The notes under the pieces are model-generated. The model did not search any database, was not told the origin of the DNA, and saw nothing but the letters and a program-made list of their open reading frames with translations. A stretch of 48,806 bases of DNA, from assembly GCF_001651855.1 (NCBI RefSeq), contig NZ_LNQC01000033.1, forward strand, positions 1 to 48,806, given 5' to 3'. This document shows, piece after piece, positions 17,935-28,545 of the stretch (positions are counted from its first letter, which is position 1; every line of letters starts with the position of its first letter). This stretch comes from Sinorhizobium americanum (GTDB lineage: Bacteria > Pseudomonadota > Alphaproteobacteria > Rhizobiales > Rhizobiaceae). A program made the translations under genes and the position numbers.

Positions 17935-18987
17935 ATGCGTGATCCCTATGCAATCCTCGGCGTGCGTCGCGGCGCTGGACAGGACGAAATCAAGGCCGCC
18001 TGGCGGTCGGTCGCGAAGGCCATCCATCCAGATCACAACCAGGGCGATCCGCTGGCGACCGAACGCTTTGCCGAAGCCGGCCGGGCTTACGAACTGCTGC
18101 GGGATCCGGCGCGCAGGAGCCGCTACGACCATGCGCGGCGCGAGGCGGAACTGCGCCGCATGGAAGCAATGAAGGAAAAGATGCGCGGTCCGGAGGCGGT
18201 CGAGGAGCCGGTCGGCGCGGAGAGCGCCGAGGAGGCGGTATCGCGCATTTTTGGCGTCGATCCGCAACCGGCGCCATCCGGCACCAGGCCGAGGGCCTCG
18301 GCGCAGCGCCCCGCCGAGAAGGCCGCCCCCGCCGCCGAGGCAAGGCCGGAATCGCCCGTCGAAACGAAACAGGAGCCGGCAAGGACGGACACAACGGTCC
18401 GGCGCCTTGCAGCGCCCGGAACGGAGTTGGTTGCGGCAATCGTCCGGCGCATCCGCGACCGCATTATCAAGACGGCGGAGAAAGTGCCGGATCTGGCTGT
18501 CGATTTGCCGGTGAGCCTCGACGAGGTGATCAGCCGGGGGCGTGTCTCCCTGGAGCTTCCGGACGGCGAAACGGTGAAGGTGGGAGTTCCGCCTGGCGCG
18601 ATCGACGGGCAGGTGGTTCGCCTGAAGGAACAGGGGTACCGGGTCGCCGGCATGGCCCGTGGCGACGTCGTCGTGACCCTGCGTATCCGTCAGGACGGCG
18701 CCTTCCGCACCCGGGGCCTTGATCTGGTGACCACACTGCCGGTCGATCTCCAGGATGCGGTCCTCGGCTGCGAGACCGAGATCGAAACGCCGAGCGGAGC
18801 CGTGACCGTCGCGGTGCCGGCATGGTCGGGATCCGACAGGATCATCCGAATAGCCGGCAAGGGTTTGAAGGGAGCTGACGGCGAAAGCGGCGACCTCCTC
18901 GTCGAGTTGCGGCTGGTCCTGCACGAAAAGCCCGACGACAAGGTCACGGACCTAATGCGGTCGCAGCGCGACGGCCTCTATTTGTAA
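17935..18987 (+). CDS. DnaJ-like (CbpA-type) cochaperone
   Basis: A 350-residue J-protein. The J domain covers residues 1-65, with the Hsp70-stimulating HPD in AKAIHPDHNQGDP. A linker rich in Ala, Glu and Pro (about residues 70-165) replaces the Gly/Phe region. No zinc-finger CxxCxGxG repeats exist, and the two beta-barrel substrate domains of DnaJ C follow (for example DLPVSLDEVISRGRVSLELPDG and GDLLVELRLVLHEKPDD). This is the type B architecture of CbpA. It would stimulate DnaK ATPase and deliver clients. It stands alone, with a 210-base gap on each side. Confidence 0.88.
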   Translation: MRDPYAILGVRRGAGQDEIKAAWRSVAKAIHPDHNQGDPLATERFAEAGRAYELLRDPARRSRYDHARREAELRRMEAMKEKMRGPEAVEEPVGAESAEEAVSRIFGVDPQPAPSGTRPRASAQRPAEKAAPAAEARPESPVETKQEPARTDTTVRRLAAPGTELVAAIVRRIRDRIIKTAEKVPDLAVDLPVSLDEVISRGRVSLELPDGETVKVGVPPGAIDGQVVRLKEQGYRVAGMARGDVVVTLRIRQDGAFRTRGLDLVTTLPVDLQDAVLGCETEIETPSGAVTVAVPAWSGSDRIIRIAGKGLKGADGESGDLLVELRLVLHEKPDDKVTDLMRSQRDGLYL

Positions 18988-19191
18988 CGGTTCAATGACA
19001 AGCTGAACCAATATTACGGGGACTAACAGTTCCTGATCCGCGACGCGCTTGAACCGCTCTGGCGGCTATGCCATAGGCAATTCTCGACATTTTGCCGCAC
19101 CCATCTCTGGTGGCATGGTGCGGCGCCATCGACATTCGGAAATCTGGCATCGGCTCCGGCCGGTCCCGGCAGACAGTATTGGGGACATTCC

Positions 19192-20010
19192 ATGGCTCAG
19201 GCATCGGGTCTGATGAATGGCAAGCGCGGCGTCATCATGGGCGTCGCAAACAACCGCTCGATCGCGTGGGGCATCGCGAAGGCTCTGTCGGAAGCGGGCG
19301 CTGACATCGCGCTGACCTGGCAGGGCGACGCGCTGAAGAAGCGCGTCGAGCCGCTGGCGCAGGAACTGGGCGCCTTCATGGCCGGTCATTGCGACGTGAC
19401 GGACCTTGCCACGATCGACGGCGTATTCTCGGCGCTTGAGGAGAAATGGGGCAAGATCGATTTCGTCGTGCACGCGATCGCCTTCTCCGACAAGGACGAG
19501 CTGACGGGCCGCTACCTCGATACGAGCCGCGACAACTTCGCCCGCACGATGGATATTTCCGTCTACTCCTTCACGGCGGTTGCGGCGCGTGCCGAGCGCA
19601 TCATGAATGATGGCGGCTCGATGCTGACGCTGACCTATTACGGCGCCGAAAAGGTGATGCCGCATTACAACGTCATGGGCGTCGCCAAGGCGGCACTCGA
19701 AGCAAGCGTGCGTTATCTCGCCGTCGACCTCGGCAACCGCGGCATCCGCGTCAATGCTATCTCGGCCGGCCCGATCAAGACGCTGGCCGCATCCGGCATC
19801 GGCGACTTCCGCTATATCCTCAAGTGGAACGAGTATAACGCGCCGCTGAAGCGCACCGTTTCGATCGAGGAGGTCGGCAATTCGGCGCTCTATCTCCTGT
19901 CCAACCTGTCTACCGGCGTCACCGGCGAGGTGCACCATGTCGATTCCGGTTATCATACGGTCGGCATGAAAGCGGTCGACGCTCCGGACATTTCGGTCCT
20001 GAAGGACTGA
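19192..20010 (+). CDS. fabI: NADH-dependent enoyl-[acyl-carrier-protein] reductase
   Basis: A 272-residue short-chain dehydrogenase-like enzyme that reduces trans-2-enoyl-ACP in each round of fatty-acid elongation. The FabI form of the cofactor site is MGVANNRSIAWGIAKAL. The catalytic pair is Tyr159-x6-Lys166 in HYNVMGVAKAALEA, with the extra substrate-binding Tyr at about 149-150 (LTYYGAEKVMPHYN). The typical ISAGPIKTLAASGI follows. Rhizobia usually have two FabI paralogues; which one this is cannot be settled here. An 8-bp inverted repeat GCCGCACC/GGTGCGGC (19094-19124) lies in its leader. Confidence 0.95.
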   Translation: MAQASGLMNGKRGVIMGVANNRSIAWGIAKALSEAGADIALTWQGDALKKRVEPLAQELGAFMAGHCDVTDLATIDGVFSALEEKWGKIDFVVHAIAFSDKDELTGRYLDTSRDNFARTMDISVYSFTAVAARAERIMNDGGSMLTLTYYGAEKVMPHYNVMGVAKAALEASVRYLAVDLGNRGIRVNAISAGPIKTLAASGIGDFRYILKWNEYNAPLKRTVSIEEVGNSALYLLSNLSTGVTGEVHHVDSGYHTVGMKAVDAPDISVLKD

Positions 20011-20046
20011 TTGCGGGTCTTGCGTGCAACTGCTTGAATTCTTGGA

Positions 20047-20100
20047 CCGAATTCGGGCTAAGATCCATGCAGCAGCCCAATTGCGCGAGCGCCCTTCGCG
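20047..20100 (+). repeat. Dispersed repeat, degenerate copy
   Basis: The gap between fabI and the histidine phosphatase holds the palindrome CCGAATTCGG (20047-20056), then TAAGATC and CATGCAGCAG, then a G/C-rich part with AGCG. Order and spacing match the copy at 16393 (hairpin, AAGG-type linker, CATGCAGCAG, AGCG), but the second hairpin is eroded. Assignment rests on this collinearity seen by eye. Confidence 0.45.
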
Positions 20101-20147
20101 TAGTTGGCAAGACACGGCGGGCGGCCGCCTCATCCGGAGTGAACACT

Positions 20148-20732
20148 GTGCTCATCTACATGGTTCGCCACGGCCAGACGGACTGGAATGCCGAGAGTCG
20201 TCTTCAGGGGCAGAAGGATATTCCCCTCAACGAGACCGGCCGCCAGCAGGCGATCGGCAATGGCATGGCCCTCGGAGAGATCCTCGGGCGGAATGCCGCC
20301 AGCTTCGATTTCGTCAGCAGCCCGCTTGGCCGGACGCGCGAGACCATGGAGCGCCTCAGGCGGGCCATGGGGCTCGACCCTTTCATCTACCGCACCGACG
20401 AGCGGCTGAAGGAGGTCTCCTTCGGTGCCTGGGAGGGCTTTACGCTGTCGGAATTGAAGCGCCGGGTGCCGGAGCGCATTGCCGCGCGGCGGGTGGCAAA
20501 ATGGGACTTTATCCCCCCCGGGGCGGATGCGGAAAGCTATGAGATCCTCTCCTGGCGTGTCGGCGCCTGGCTGAAGGACGTGAGGAAGCCCACCGTCTGC
20601 GTCAGCCACGGCGGAGTGATCCGTACTCTGTTCAAGCTGCTCGGAGAAATGGAGCCGGATGAGGCGGCGGCAGCAGCGATTCCACAGGACCGGCTGCTGA
20701 AGATCGTCGACGGCTCGATCAACTGGCTTTAG
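20148..20732 (+). CDS. Histidine phosphatase superfamily (phosphoglycerate mutase-like) protein
   Basis: A 194-residue branch-1 histidine phosphatase. The phosphorylated His lies in MVRHGQTDWNAESRLQG, and the second His is in CVSHGGVIRTL. The Arg and Glu of the site are in SPLGRTRETMERL and LKEVSFGAWEG. Cofactor-dependent mutase-specific insertions are missing, so a phosphatase is more likely than a glycolytic mutase. GTG at 20148 is used because GGAG lies eight bases upstream; the alternative ATG at 20160 would leave only one residue before RHG. It lies downstream of fabI in the same direction. Confidence 0.85.
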   Translation: MLIYMVRHGQTDWNAESRLQGQKDIPLNETGRQQAIGNGMALGEILGRNAASFDFVSSPLGRTRETMERLRRAMGLDPFIYRTDERLKEVSFGAWEGFTLSELKRRVPERIAARRVAKWDFIPPGADAESYEILSWRVGAWLKDVRKPTVCVSHGGVIRTLFKLLGEMEPDEAAAAAIPQDRLLKIVDGSINWL

Positions 20733-20775
20733 GCGGGATGCGCACAAATGTTCGCGCCGGACCCTTGGGACCAGC

Positions 20776-21036
20776 CTACTGAACTATTTCCAGATCGTTG
20801 ATGACGCGTTTGCCATCCACTTCTGTGTAGAAGACGAGAACCTTGACGCCGGCCTCAAGTCCCTCGAAGTTGAATTCCTCGGGCGCCTGATAGCTTTTGC
20901 CGTCGTCCAGCGAGAGGCTCAGTTGCTCGGTGTCGATATTGGTGATCACGGCCTCGACGTCGGCGCTTTCTGCGTGGACCGAGAGCGGCGATAGCAAGCT
21001 TGCGGTAGCCATGAGCGTCGCAATGACAAATCGCAT
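20776..21036 (-). CDS. Small exported DUF1344 protein
   Basis: An 86-residue protein with a clear Sec signal (MRFVIATLMATASLLSPLSVHA, cleavage after VHA). The mature domain of about 64 residues (ADVEAVITNIDTEQLSLSLDDG ... VLVFYTEVDGKRVINDLEIV) fits the DUF1344 family found in rhizobia. It looks like a small beta-barrel (OB-like) periplasmic protein. Function is unknown. The ATG at 21034-21036 is chosen because it starts at the signal peptide; a longer frame upstream has no signal. It is convergent with the phosphatase gene and divergent from aroC. Confidence 0.75.
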   Translation of the reverse strand: MRFVIATLMATASLLSPLSVHAESADVEAVITNIDTEQLSLSLDDGKSYQAPEEFNFEGLEAGVKVLVFYTEVDGKRVINDLEIVQ

Positions 21037-21544
21037 CTTTCCTGCCCTCTTCCAAACTGCGAATTTCCTCGTAATCACCCTTTGATCCCCGATTGTGGCA
21101 AAAGTTCTTTTTGCCATGGTTTTTTAGGATTTAGCTGCTGATTGCGAACAGTGCTTTCGGCGGCTGGAAGAGTGAACGCCGGCCACGGGAATTTCAAGCC
21201 GCTAAGGCCGGAACGCGGGTGCTGTACGCCCCTCCGAAGGATGTCGCAGCGAGTTTTCCAAAGAAAGATCGCGGAGAACTCCAGGGCGGCAGGCAGGGCC
21301 GCTACAACCGTGGACCGTAGTCCAAGCGAACCGGGGCCGAAAATCCGGGCTTGCGGCAAGTCCTCCCGCGCCAGCGGAAGCCCTTTCCCCAATGAGCGCT
21401 TTACACTAAGAGAGGGCGCGCGCTTTCGCGCGGTCTGAGCAGGACGAAAATGCGAAGTCTTTCTCGTCTGCTCGCACTCGATTAGAATCGATCCGAAGGG
21501 CGTCGGTCCGTCCGATCTCTCGGGTCCTGAGCACGGTAGCCGTC
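21037..21544. other. 508-base intergenic region between DUF1344 and aroC
   Basis: No convincing gene is seen. Short open frames here are arginine-rich and lack ribosome-binding sites. The stretch has several perfect or near-perfect stems: TGGAC-cgta-GTCCA (21311-21324), CGCGCG-cttt-CGCGCG (21417-21432), and a long imperfect hairpin from GAGCAG (21437) to CTGCTC (21473). A palindrome TCGATT-ag-AATCGA is at 21478-21491. It must contain the divergent promoters of both genes; a structured leader or small RNA is possible but unproven. Confidence 0.5.
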
Positions 21545-22642
21545 ATGTCGCACAATACCTTCGGTCATCTCTTCCGCGTCACCACCTGGGGCGAGAGCCA
21601 CGGAGCGGCGCTTGGCTGCGTCGTCGACGGGTGCCCGCCCGGCATTCGTTTCACGCTCGCGGAAATTCAGGCCTGGCTCGACAAGCGCAAGCCCGGCCAG
21701 TCGCGCTTCGTGACCCAGCGCCGCGAAGACGATCTGGTGAAGGTCCTGTCCGGCGTGATGCTCGACGAGGACGGCGCGACGATGATCTCGACCGGTACGC
21801 CGATCTCGATGATGATCGAGAACACCGACCAGCGCTCGAAAGATTACTCGGAGATCGCCAAGCGCTACCGCCCAGGCCATGCCGACTACACCTATGACGT
21901 CAAATACGGCATTCGCGACTATCGCGGCGGCGGTCGGTCCTCGGCACGCGAGACGGCGGCCCGCGTCGCGGCCGGCGGCATCGCCCGCAAGGTCGTGCCC
22001 GGCCTCGTCGTGCGCGCTGCGCTCGTGCAGATCGGCAAGCAGCGGATCAATCGGGCCAATTGGGATTGGGCCGAGGTCAACAACAATCCGTTCTTCGCGC
22101 CGGATCCGGCCATCGTTCCGGTATGGGAGGAGTATCTCGACAGCATCCGCAAGGCCGGCTCGTCGATCGGCGCGGTCGTCGAGGTGATCGCCGAAGGGGT
22201 ACCGGCCGGCATCGGTGCGCCGATCTACGGCAAGCTCGACCAGGACATCGCTTCGAACCTGATGTCGATCAACGCCGTCAAGGGCGTCGAGATCGGCGAC
22301 GGCTTTGCCACGGCCGAGCTCAGCGGCGAGGAGAACGCCGACGAGATGCGCATCGGGTCGGACGGCGAGCCTGTCTTCCTTTCCAACCATGCCGGCGGCA
22401 TTCTCGGCGGCATCGCGACCGGCCAGCCGATCGTCGCGCGCTTCGCGATCAAGCCGACCTCATCCATCCTGACGGAGCGCCGCTCCATCGACAGCGACGG
22501 CAACGAGGTCGACGTGCGCACCAAGGGCCGCCACGATCCCTGCGTCGGGATCAGGGCGGTGCCGATCGGCGAGGCGATGCTTGCCTGCACGATCGCCGAT
22601 CACTATCTGCGCGACCGGGGCCAGACCGGTCGTCTGAAGTAA
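21545..22642 (+). CDS. aroC: Chorismate synthase
   Basis: A 365-residue enzyme that needs reduced FMN and makes chorismate from EPSP, the last step of the shikimate pathway. The three family signatures are present: [19 protein letters not shown] near the N-terminus, [21 protein letters not shown] in the middle (with the active His in RPGHADYTY just before), and the C-terminal [17 protein letters not shown]. Length is normal. It is followed 19 bases later by ribB on the same strand, so the two probably share a transcript. Confidence 0.97.
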   Translation: MSHNTFGHLFRVTTWGESHGAALGCVVDGCPPGIRFTLAEIQAWLDKRKPGQSRFVTQRREDDLVKVLSGVMLDEDGATMISTGTPISMMIENTDQRSKDYSEIAKRYRPGHADYTYDVKYGIRDYRGGGRSSARETAARVAAGGIARKVVPGLVVRAALVQIGKQRINRANWDWAEVNNNPFFAPDPAIVPVWEEYLDSIRKAGSSIGAVVEVIAEGVPAGIGAPIYGKLDQDIASNLMSINAVKGVEIGDGFATAELSGEENADEMRIGSDGEPVFLSNHAGGILGGIATGQPIVARFAIKPTSSILTERRSIDSDGNEVDVRTKGRHDPCVGIRAVPIGEAMLACTIADHYLRDRGQTGRLK

Positions 22643-22661
22643 TCTGCTGGAGAGAATGAAG

Positions 22662-23762
22662 ATGTCCTATGACCAGAAGCGCGTCGTCGAGGCCATTCGC
22701 GCTTTCGAGGCCGGCGAGATCGTCGTCGTCACCGATGACGGCGGGCGCGAGAACGAAGGCGACCTGATCGTAGCGGCCGTGCACTGCACACCTGAGAAGA
22801 TGGCCTTCATCGTCAGGCACACCTCGGGCATCGTCTGTGCGCCCATGCCGCGGGACGAGGCGAAGCGGCTCAATCTGAATGCGATGGTCGCCGAGAACGA
22901 TTCCGCCCACACTACAGCCTTTACGGTCTCCGTCGACTTCAAGCACGGAACGACGACCGGCATTTCGGCCGACGACCGCACCCTGACGGTCAGGAACCTT
23001 GCCAATCCGAATGTCGGAGCGACGGATTTCGTGCGGCCCGGCCATATCTTTCCGCTGGTGGCGCGCGAGGGCGGCGTGTTGATGCGCTCCGGCCACACCG
23101 AGGCGGCAGTCGACCTCTGCAAGCTCGCGAGCCTGCCGCCGATCGGCGTCATTTGCGAACTCGTCAATGATGACGGCACCGTGACGCGCGGCCCGCAGGT
23201 GGAGGCCTTCGCCGAGACCCACGGTCTGAAGCAGGTCTCCGTTGCGGATCTCATCGCCTACCGCCAGCGCAAGGAGACCTTGATCGAAAAGGCCCATAGC
23301 TTCGAGATCGAGACGGCCTACGGCAAGGCGAACGCCCACACTTACGCGCTGCCCTGGGATCCGATGCAGCATCTCGCCGTGGTTTTCGGCGACGTTCGCG
23401 ACGGCGTCGATATTCCCGTCCGCCTGCACCTCGAAAATGTCGGCGCGGACGTCTTCGGCAATGGCCGCCAGATCGACGAGATCATGAAGCGCATCGCAGG
23501 AGAGGGCAGGGGCGTCATCGTCTATCTGCGCGAGGGCTCGGTCGGCGTCGGCGTCTCGCAGACCGCGCGAAAGGGCAAGCACGAGCGCGAAGCCCATACG
23601 GAAGCGCAGGCGCGCGAAAGCGAATGGCTGGAGATCGGCCTTGGCGCCCAGATCCTGAAGGATCTCGGCATCACATCGATCCGTCTGCTTTCCTCCCGCG
23701 AGCGCCACTATGTTGGCCTCGAAGGGTTCGGCATCAAGATTGCAGCGACAGAGATCCTGTAG
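22662..23762 (+). CDS. ribB: 3,4-dihydroxy-2-butanone-4-phosphate synthase with degenerate GTP cyclohydrolase II-like domain
   Basis: A 366-residue fusion for riboflavin synthesis. The N-terminal DHBP synthase (residues 1-200) is intact: DDGGRENEGDL, TTGISADDR, RPGHIFPL and RSGHTEAAVDL. It converts ribulose 5-phosphate to DHBP and formate. The C-terminal part (about 205-366) has the GTP cyclohydrolase II fold but lacks the C-x(10)-C-x-C zinc cysteines; the place where SLRCDCG should be reads ADVFGNGRQIDE. This matches the proteobacterial RibBX type rather than a bifunctional RibBA. The ATG at 22662 has GGAGA nine bases upstream; an ATG at 22656 is closer to it. Confidence 0.92.
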   Translation: MSYDQKRVVEAIRAFEAGEIVVVTDDGGRENEGDLIVAAVHCTPEKMAFIVRHTSGIVCAPMPRDEAKRLNLNAMVAENDSAHTTAFTVSVDFKHGTTTGISADDRTLTVRNLANPNVGATDFVRPGHIFPLVAREGGVLMRSGHTEAAVDLCKLASLPPIGVICELVNDDGTVTRGPQVEAFAETHGLKQVSVADLIAYRQRKETLIEKAHSFEIETAYGKANAHTYALPWDPMQHLAVVFGDVRDGVDIPVRLHLENVGADVFGNGRQIDEIMKRIAGEGRGVIVYLREGSVGVGVSQTARKGKHEREAHTEAQARESEWLEIGLGAQILKDLGITSIRLLSSRERHYVGLEGFGIKIAATEIL

Positions 23763-23790
23763 CGCGCAGGCGGACGATCGCGCTCACAAG

Positions 23791-23820
23791 AAAGCCGCGC
23801 ATCGAAAAGAGCGCGGCTTT
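23791..23820. terminator. Bidirectional intrinsic terminator
   Basis: A perfect 10-bp stem, AAAGCCGCGC (23791-23800) and GCGCGGCTTT (23811-23820), with a 10-base loop, lies between the convergent ribB and ialB-like genes. The T-rich end on each strand supports termination in both directions. Confidence 0.8.
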
Positions 23821-23843
23821 ATCATTCGAAAGCATCCGTGATT

Positions 23844-24374
23844 TTAGGGAAGCGCGTCATAGCCTTCGCCGAACCCCTTGAGGTCGACCGGAATGCCGAT
23901 CCCTTCCTCCGGGGACTGGAAGACGATGAAGGTTGCCGTCCCGCCGGCGCGCATCGTCTTCAGGAGCTCGTCCTCGAGCACCACTTCGGCATAGCAGCCG
24001 TCGGAGAAACAGCGCACGAAATAGGCGCGGCCGATATCCTTGCCGTCGACATTGAGGCCAAGCCCGTTGGGCAGAAGCACGCCGAGCGGTGCCAGAACGC
24101 GAAGAATCTTCGCCTTGCGATCGGCGGTCTTGAGAACGACGACCGAGAGCCCGACCTCGGGCCGGTCCTCGGCGATGACGTTCTGCATCAGCGCGCATTG
24201 TTCGGCCGAGGCGCCGGCCGGCTGATCGCAGACGATCGACCAGGCGCCGTGGTTCGACTTGACCGTCCCGGGGGTTGCGGCAGACTGCTGGGCCATGCTT
24301 GCAGCGGGAAAGACGAAGGCGGCAATTCCGAGCGCGATCAAAGCGGGCAGCCGGGAGAAGAGGGACAGGCCCAT
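23844..24374 (-). CDS. Invasion-associated locus B (IalB) family protein
   Basis: A 176-residue exported protein. The signal peptide (MGLSLFSRLPALIALGIAAFVFPAASMA) ends near SMA-Q. The mature part shows the IalB pattern: HGAWSIVCDQPAG, QCALMQNVIAEDRPEVGLSVVVL, LGVLLPNGLGLNVDG, and the pair YFVRCFSDGCYAEV. The fold likely has two disulfides. IalB was named for erythrocyte invasion in Bartonella, but free-living rhizobia have several members and the role here is unknown. The start at 24374 is at the signal peptide; a longer upstream frame is not used. Confidence 0.88.
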   Translation of the reverse strand: MGLSLFSRLPALIALGIAAFVFPAASMAQQSAATPGTVKSNHGAWSIVCDQPAGASAEQCALMQNVIAEDRPEVGLSVVVLKTADRKAKILRVLAPLGVLLPNGLGLNVDGKDIGRAYFVRCFSDGCYAEVVLEDELLKTMRAGGTATFIVFQSPEEGIGIPVDLKGFGEGYDALP

Positions 24375-24742
24375 GTAAACCTCAAAACGTCGAATCATTC
24401 GGGCTATTCTTGAAGCGCAGAGATATAAATGAAAAGCCCCGTCACTTACATTCCAGCGGCATATGGCCGAAATTGGGCCTATATCGAGCGCATCGGACGC
24501 GCCGGACGTTTTCGCCGCGAAGGCGGCGCGTAGCCAAGGCGCGGATCGCGGACCGAATACAATCTCCGATCCGGCGCGAAGGGCGGCAGCGGGAAAACTT
24601 GGCTTTGTGCAAAAATGCCGCATGAGGTTCATTGCACAGATGTTGCGGCGCTGGTCAAACTGTGGTTTGAAGCGCTTCCAGTATCGCAGGGATTCTGCGT
24701 TCCGGGTTTGATCCTGATCAAGCGCATTGGGGAGACGTAATT
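24375..24742. other. 368-base regulatory region between ialB-like gene and ctaC
   Basis: This divergent intergenic region holds the promoters for the ialB-like gene and the cta operon. Features seen: a FixK/FNR-type box at 24708-24721, an inverted repeat TGTGCAA/TTGCACA (24606-24638), and a G/C-rich segment around 24500-24545 with local palindromes (for example CGCCGCG..CGGCGCG). No open frame with a plausible start is found. Confidence 0.6.
24708..24721. promoter_or_regulatory. FNR/FixK-type box upstream of ctaC
   Basis: TTGATCCTGATCAA matches the TTGAT-N4-ATCAA consensus of Fnr/FixK proteins at all ten fixed positions. Its right end is 21 bases before the GTG start of ctaC and 9 bases before its GGAG. 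That is closer than usual for an activator site and suits repression or a roadblock. By chance a perfect match to ten fixed bases is expected about 0.05 times in a window this size. Binding is inferred. Confidence 0.7.
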
Positions 24743-27339
<2,597 letters not shown>

Positions 27340-27352
27340 CGGACAACGAACA

Positions 27353-27376
27353 GAAGCCGCCGGTGACGGCGGCTTC
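27353..27376 (+). promoter_or_regulatory. Intercistronic GTGA-tetraloop hairpin between ctaD and ctaB
   Basis: A perfect 10-bp stem, GAAGCCGCCG-gtga-CGGCGGCTTC, closed by a GNRA-type loop, lies 14 bases after the ctaD stop and 62 bases before the ctaB start. There is no T tract after it. It may stabilise the 3' end of the ctaC-ctaD message or attenuate transcription into ctaB; this is inference from position. Confidence 0.6.
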
Positions 27377-27437
27377 TCCCCGCCGGCCTTCCGGCATGAT
27401 GCGGCCTGTCCGGCCGCAGCAAGTTCAGGAAAGAGAC

Positions 27438-28394
27438 ATGACGCTCATCGACAATCACGAGGCAGTCGGCATGGAAGGCGCACCGCGCCTGTCCGAAGCC
27501 TCTGCGCGCGATTATTTCGAGCTGCTGAAGCCGCGCGTCATGTCGCTTGTCGTCTTTACAGCTTTTGCCGGGCTCGTCCTCGCGCCGGGACAAATCAATC
27601 CGGTCATCGGCTTCATCGCCATTCTCTGCATTGCCATCGGCGCCGGCGCCTCCGGTGCGCTGAACATGTGGTACGACGCCGATATCGATGCGGTGATGAG
27701 CCGCACCGCCAAGCGTCCCATCCCCGCCGGCAAGATCCTGCCGCAGGAAGCGCTCGCCTTCGGTCTCACCTTGTCGGCATTTTCTGTGATCATCCTTGGG
27801 CTCGCCGTTCACTGGCTCGCAGCCGGGTTGCTCGCCTTCACGATCTTCTTCTATGTGGTCATCTACACGATGTGGCTGAAGCGTTCGACGCCGCAGAACA
27901 TCGTGATCGGTGGTGCCGCCGGGGCCTTCCCGCCGATGATCGGCTGGGCCTGCGTGACCGGGGGCGTGTCGGTCGAGAGCATCGTGCTCTTCCTCATCAT
28001 CTTCCTTTGGACACCGGCCCATTTCTGGGCGCTGGCGCTCTTCAAGATGGGCGACTACGGCGCCGTCGGCGTGCCGATGATGCCGAATGTCTGCGGTCAG
28101 GCGACGACCAAGCGGCAGATCGTGGTGTACGCGCTCCTGACCGCGCTGAGCGGCATCTGTCCCACGCTGATCGGTTTTGCGAGCCTTGGATACGGAGCCT
28201 TCGCGACCGCTCTTGGCCTGGGCTTCGTCTGGTATTCGCTCGCCGTGCTGCGCATGCCGGAAAGCGACCTCAGGATGCTGCCGGCCAAGAAGCTCTTCGC
28301 CTTTTCGATCGCCTATCTCTTCGCGATCTTCTCGGCCCTTCTTGTGGACTATGTGATCGTGAATGTCTGGCTTAATGCCGGAGGTATCATCTGA
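27438..28394 (+). CDS. ctaB: Protoheme IX farnesyltransferase (heme O synthase)
   Basis: A 318-residue polytopic UbiA-type prenyltransferase that adds a farnesyl group to heme B to make heme O, the precursor of heme A for the aa3 oxidase. Typical motifs are [21 protein letters not shown], the first Asp-rich loop [20 protein letters not shown], and [28 protein letters not shown]. The ATG at 27438 follows AGGAAAGAG; the same frame is open back to a GTG overlapping the ctaD stop, but that would add 34 unconserved residues. Its TGA overlaps the ATG of the next small gene. Confidence 0.96.
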   Translation: MTLIDNHEAVGMEGAPRLSEASARDYFELLKPRVMSLVVFTAFAGLVLAPGQINPVIGFIAILCIAIGAGASGALNMWYDADIDAVMSRTAKRPIPAGKILPQEALAFGLTLSAFSVIILGLAVHWLAAGLLAFTIFFYVVIYTMWLKRSTPQNIVIGGAAGAFPPMIGWACVTGGVSVESIVLFLIIFLWTPAHFWALALFKMGDYGAVGVPMMPNVCGQATTKRQIVVYALLTALSGICPTLIGFASLGYGAFATALGLGFVWYSLAVLRMPESDLRMLPAKKLFAFSIAYLFAIFSALLVDYVIVNVWLNAGGII

Positions 28395-28534
28395 TGGAAA
28401 CCGTGAAGCTCACCGAAGCCCAGAAGAAATCCCGCCGCGGCCGCAACATCGCACTCGGCCTCGTGCTCGCCGGTCTTGTCGGGCTGTTCTATGTCGTCAC
28501 GCTGATAAAGTTCGGCGGCGGCATGGCCCATTGA
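28394..28534 (+). CDS. 46-residue single-helix membrane protein (CoxF-like)
   Basis: A very small gene between ctaB and ctaG, starting in the TGATG overlap with the ctaB stop. It encodes a basic N-terminus ([14 protein letters not shown]) and one hydrophobic helix ([22 protein letters not shown]), then GGGMAH. Small genes of this type lie at the same place in many alphaproteobacterial cta loci and are annotated CoxF or oxidase assembly protein. A role with CtaG is inferred from conserved position. Translational coupling is expected on both sides. Confidence 0.85.
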   Translation: METVKLTEAQKKSRRGRNIALGLVLAGLVGLFYVVTLIKFGGGMAH

Positions 28535-28545
28535 AGGTGATGCGC

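Noticed and set aside
20148..20732. Glycolytic phosphoglycerate mutase (gpmA)
   Set aside because: The histidine phosphatase motifs are there, but the length (194 residues) and missing mutase insertions favour a phosphatase.
21142..21438. A 98-codon plus-strand frame in the DUF1344-aroC gap
   Set aside because: It is Arg/Ser/Pro-rich, has no ribosome-binding site and no known pattern; the DNA is better seen as structured and noncoding.
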